From positions 1-12,671 of the forward strand of contig DASZHC010000101.1 in NCBI GenBank assembly GCA_035938215.1: a DNA stretch of 12,671 bases, written 5' to 3'. The position numbers and the translations under genes are program-made. The notes under the pieces were generated by a model. The model was not told where the DNA came from, made no database searches, and worked only from the letters and a program-made list of their open reading frames with translations. Each line of letters opens with the position of its first letter. Within the stretch, counting starts at the first letter, position 1. Positions 12,654 through 12,671 of this stretch are shown here, piece by piece. The DNA is from DASZHC01 sp035938215 (lineage in GTDB: Bacteria; Verrucomicrobiota; Verrucomicrobiia; Chthoniobacterales; JAFAMB01).

Positions 12654-12671
12654 ATGAAAGCCGATGGATCG
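12654..12671 (+). CDS. Possible gene start cut by the window end
   Basis: ATG followed by six sense codons (MKADGS) to the window edge. There is no ribosome binding site, but a -10-like TAAAAT ends six bases upstream, which would give a leaderless transcript starting about at the ATG. Too short to identify. Confidence 0.25.

Overview
The window looks like chromosomal DNA from a free-living bacterium. The best guess is a soil member of the Verrucomicrobiota. The basis is a stand-alone DNA polymerase I-type 5'-3' exonuclease, a LuxE/LuxC pair without luciferase, several hypothetical proteins of a kind I associate with that phylum, and a GGACGGC...GCCGTCC hairpin repeat. No rRNA or other taxonomic marker is present, so this is an inference of low to moderate confidence. 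There is no tRNA, rRNA, CRISPR array, complete transposon or prophage.

Region by region: (1) 1-527 is the 3' part of a group II intron. Domain V, domain VI with its bulged adenosine and an AY-type 3' end can be read directly. The intron-encoded reverse transcriptase has been deleted almost completely. (2) 528-1604 holds a short non-coding stretch and the 5'-3' exonuclease gene. (3) 1746-4286 (minus strand) is a tightly packed operon in the order yjbQ-like, luxE-like, luxC-like. Stops and starts overlap, and no luciferase or luxD is in view. (4) 4398-5117 is a TerC-family membrane protein, divergent from the operon. (5) 5118-6069 is a patch of gene debris: an aldo/keto reductase fragment, an IS630-type helix-turn-helix fragment, and a frameshifted remnant of another protein. 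(6) 6070-6591 (minus) is an unrecognised conserved-looking protein, divergent from rlmN. (7) 6665-10083 (plus) is a probable transcription unit: rlmN, an acidic hypothetical protein, an ECF sigma factor, a membrane anti-sigma-like protein without zinc ligands, and a secreted protein. (8) 10084-10493 is an intergenic region with inverted repeats and mutually exclusive hairpins. (9) 10494-11775 is a second ECF sigma factor with a classical zinc-finger anti-sigma factor. (10) 11776-12671 has a terminator-like hairpin, a small hypothetical gene on the minus strand with a strong ribosome binding site, and a possible gene start at the window edge.

How the genes work together: the yjbQ-luxE-luxC operon is predicted to activate a carboxylic acid as acyl-AMP (LuxE), pass it as a thioester and reduce it to an aldehyde with NADPH (LuxC). 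The role of YjbQ there is unknown. The two adjacent sigma/anti-sigma modules suggest that two envelope or stress signals are read side by side. Exonuclease, TerC and RlmN are housekeeping or maintenance functions.

The most noteworthy items are the apparently catalytically intact but protein-less group II intron, the luciferase-free LuxE/LuxC operon headed by YjbQ, and the tandem ECF modules with two different kinds of anti-sigma factor.
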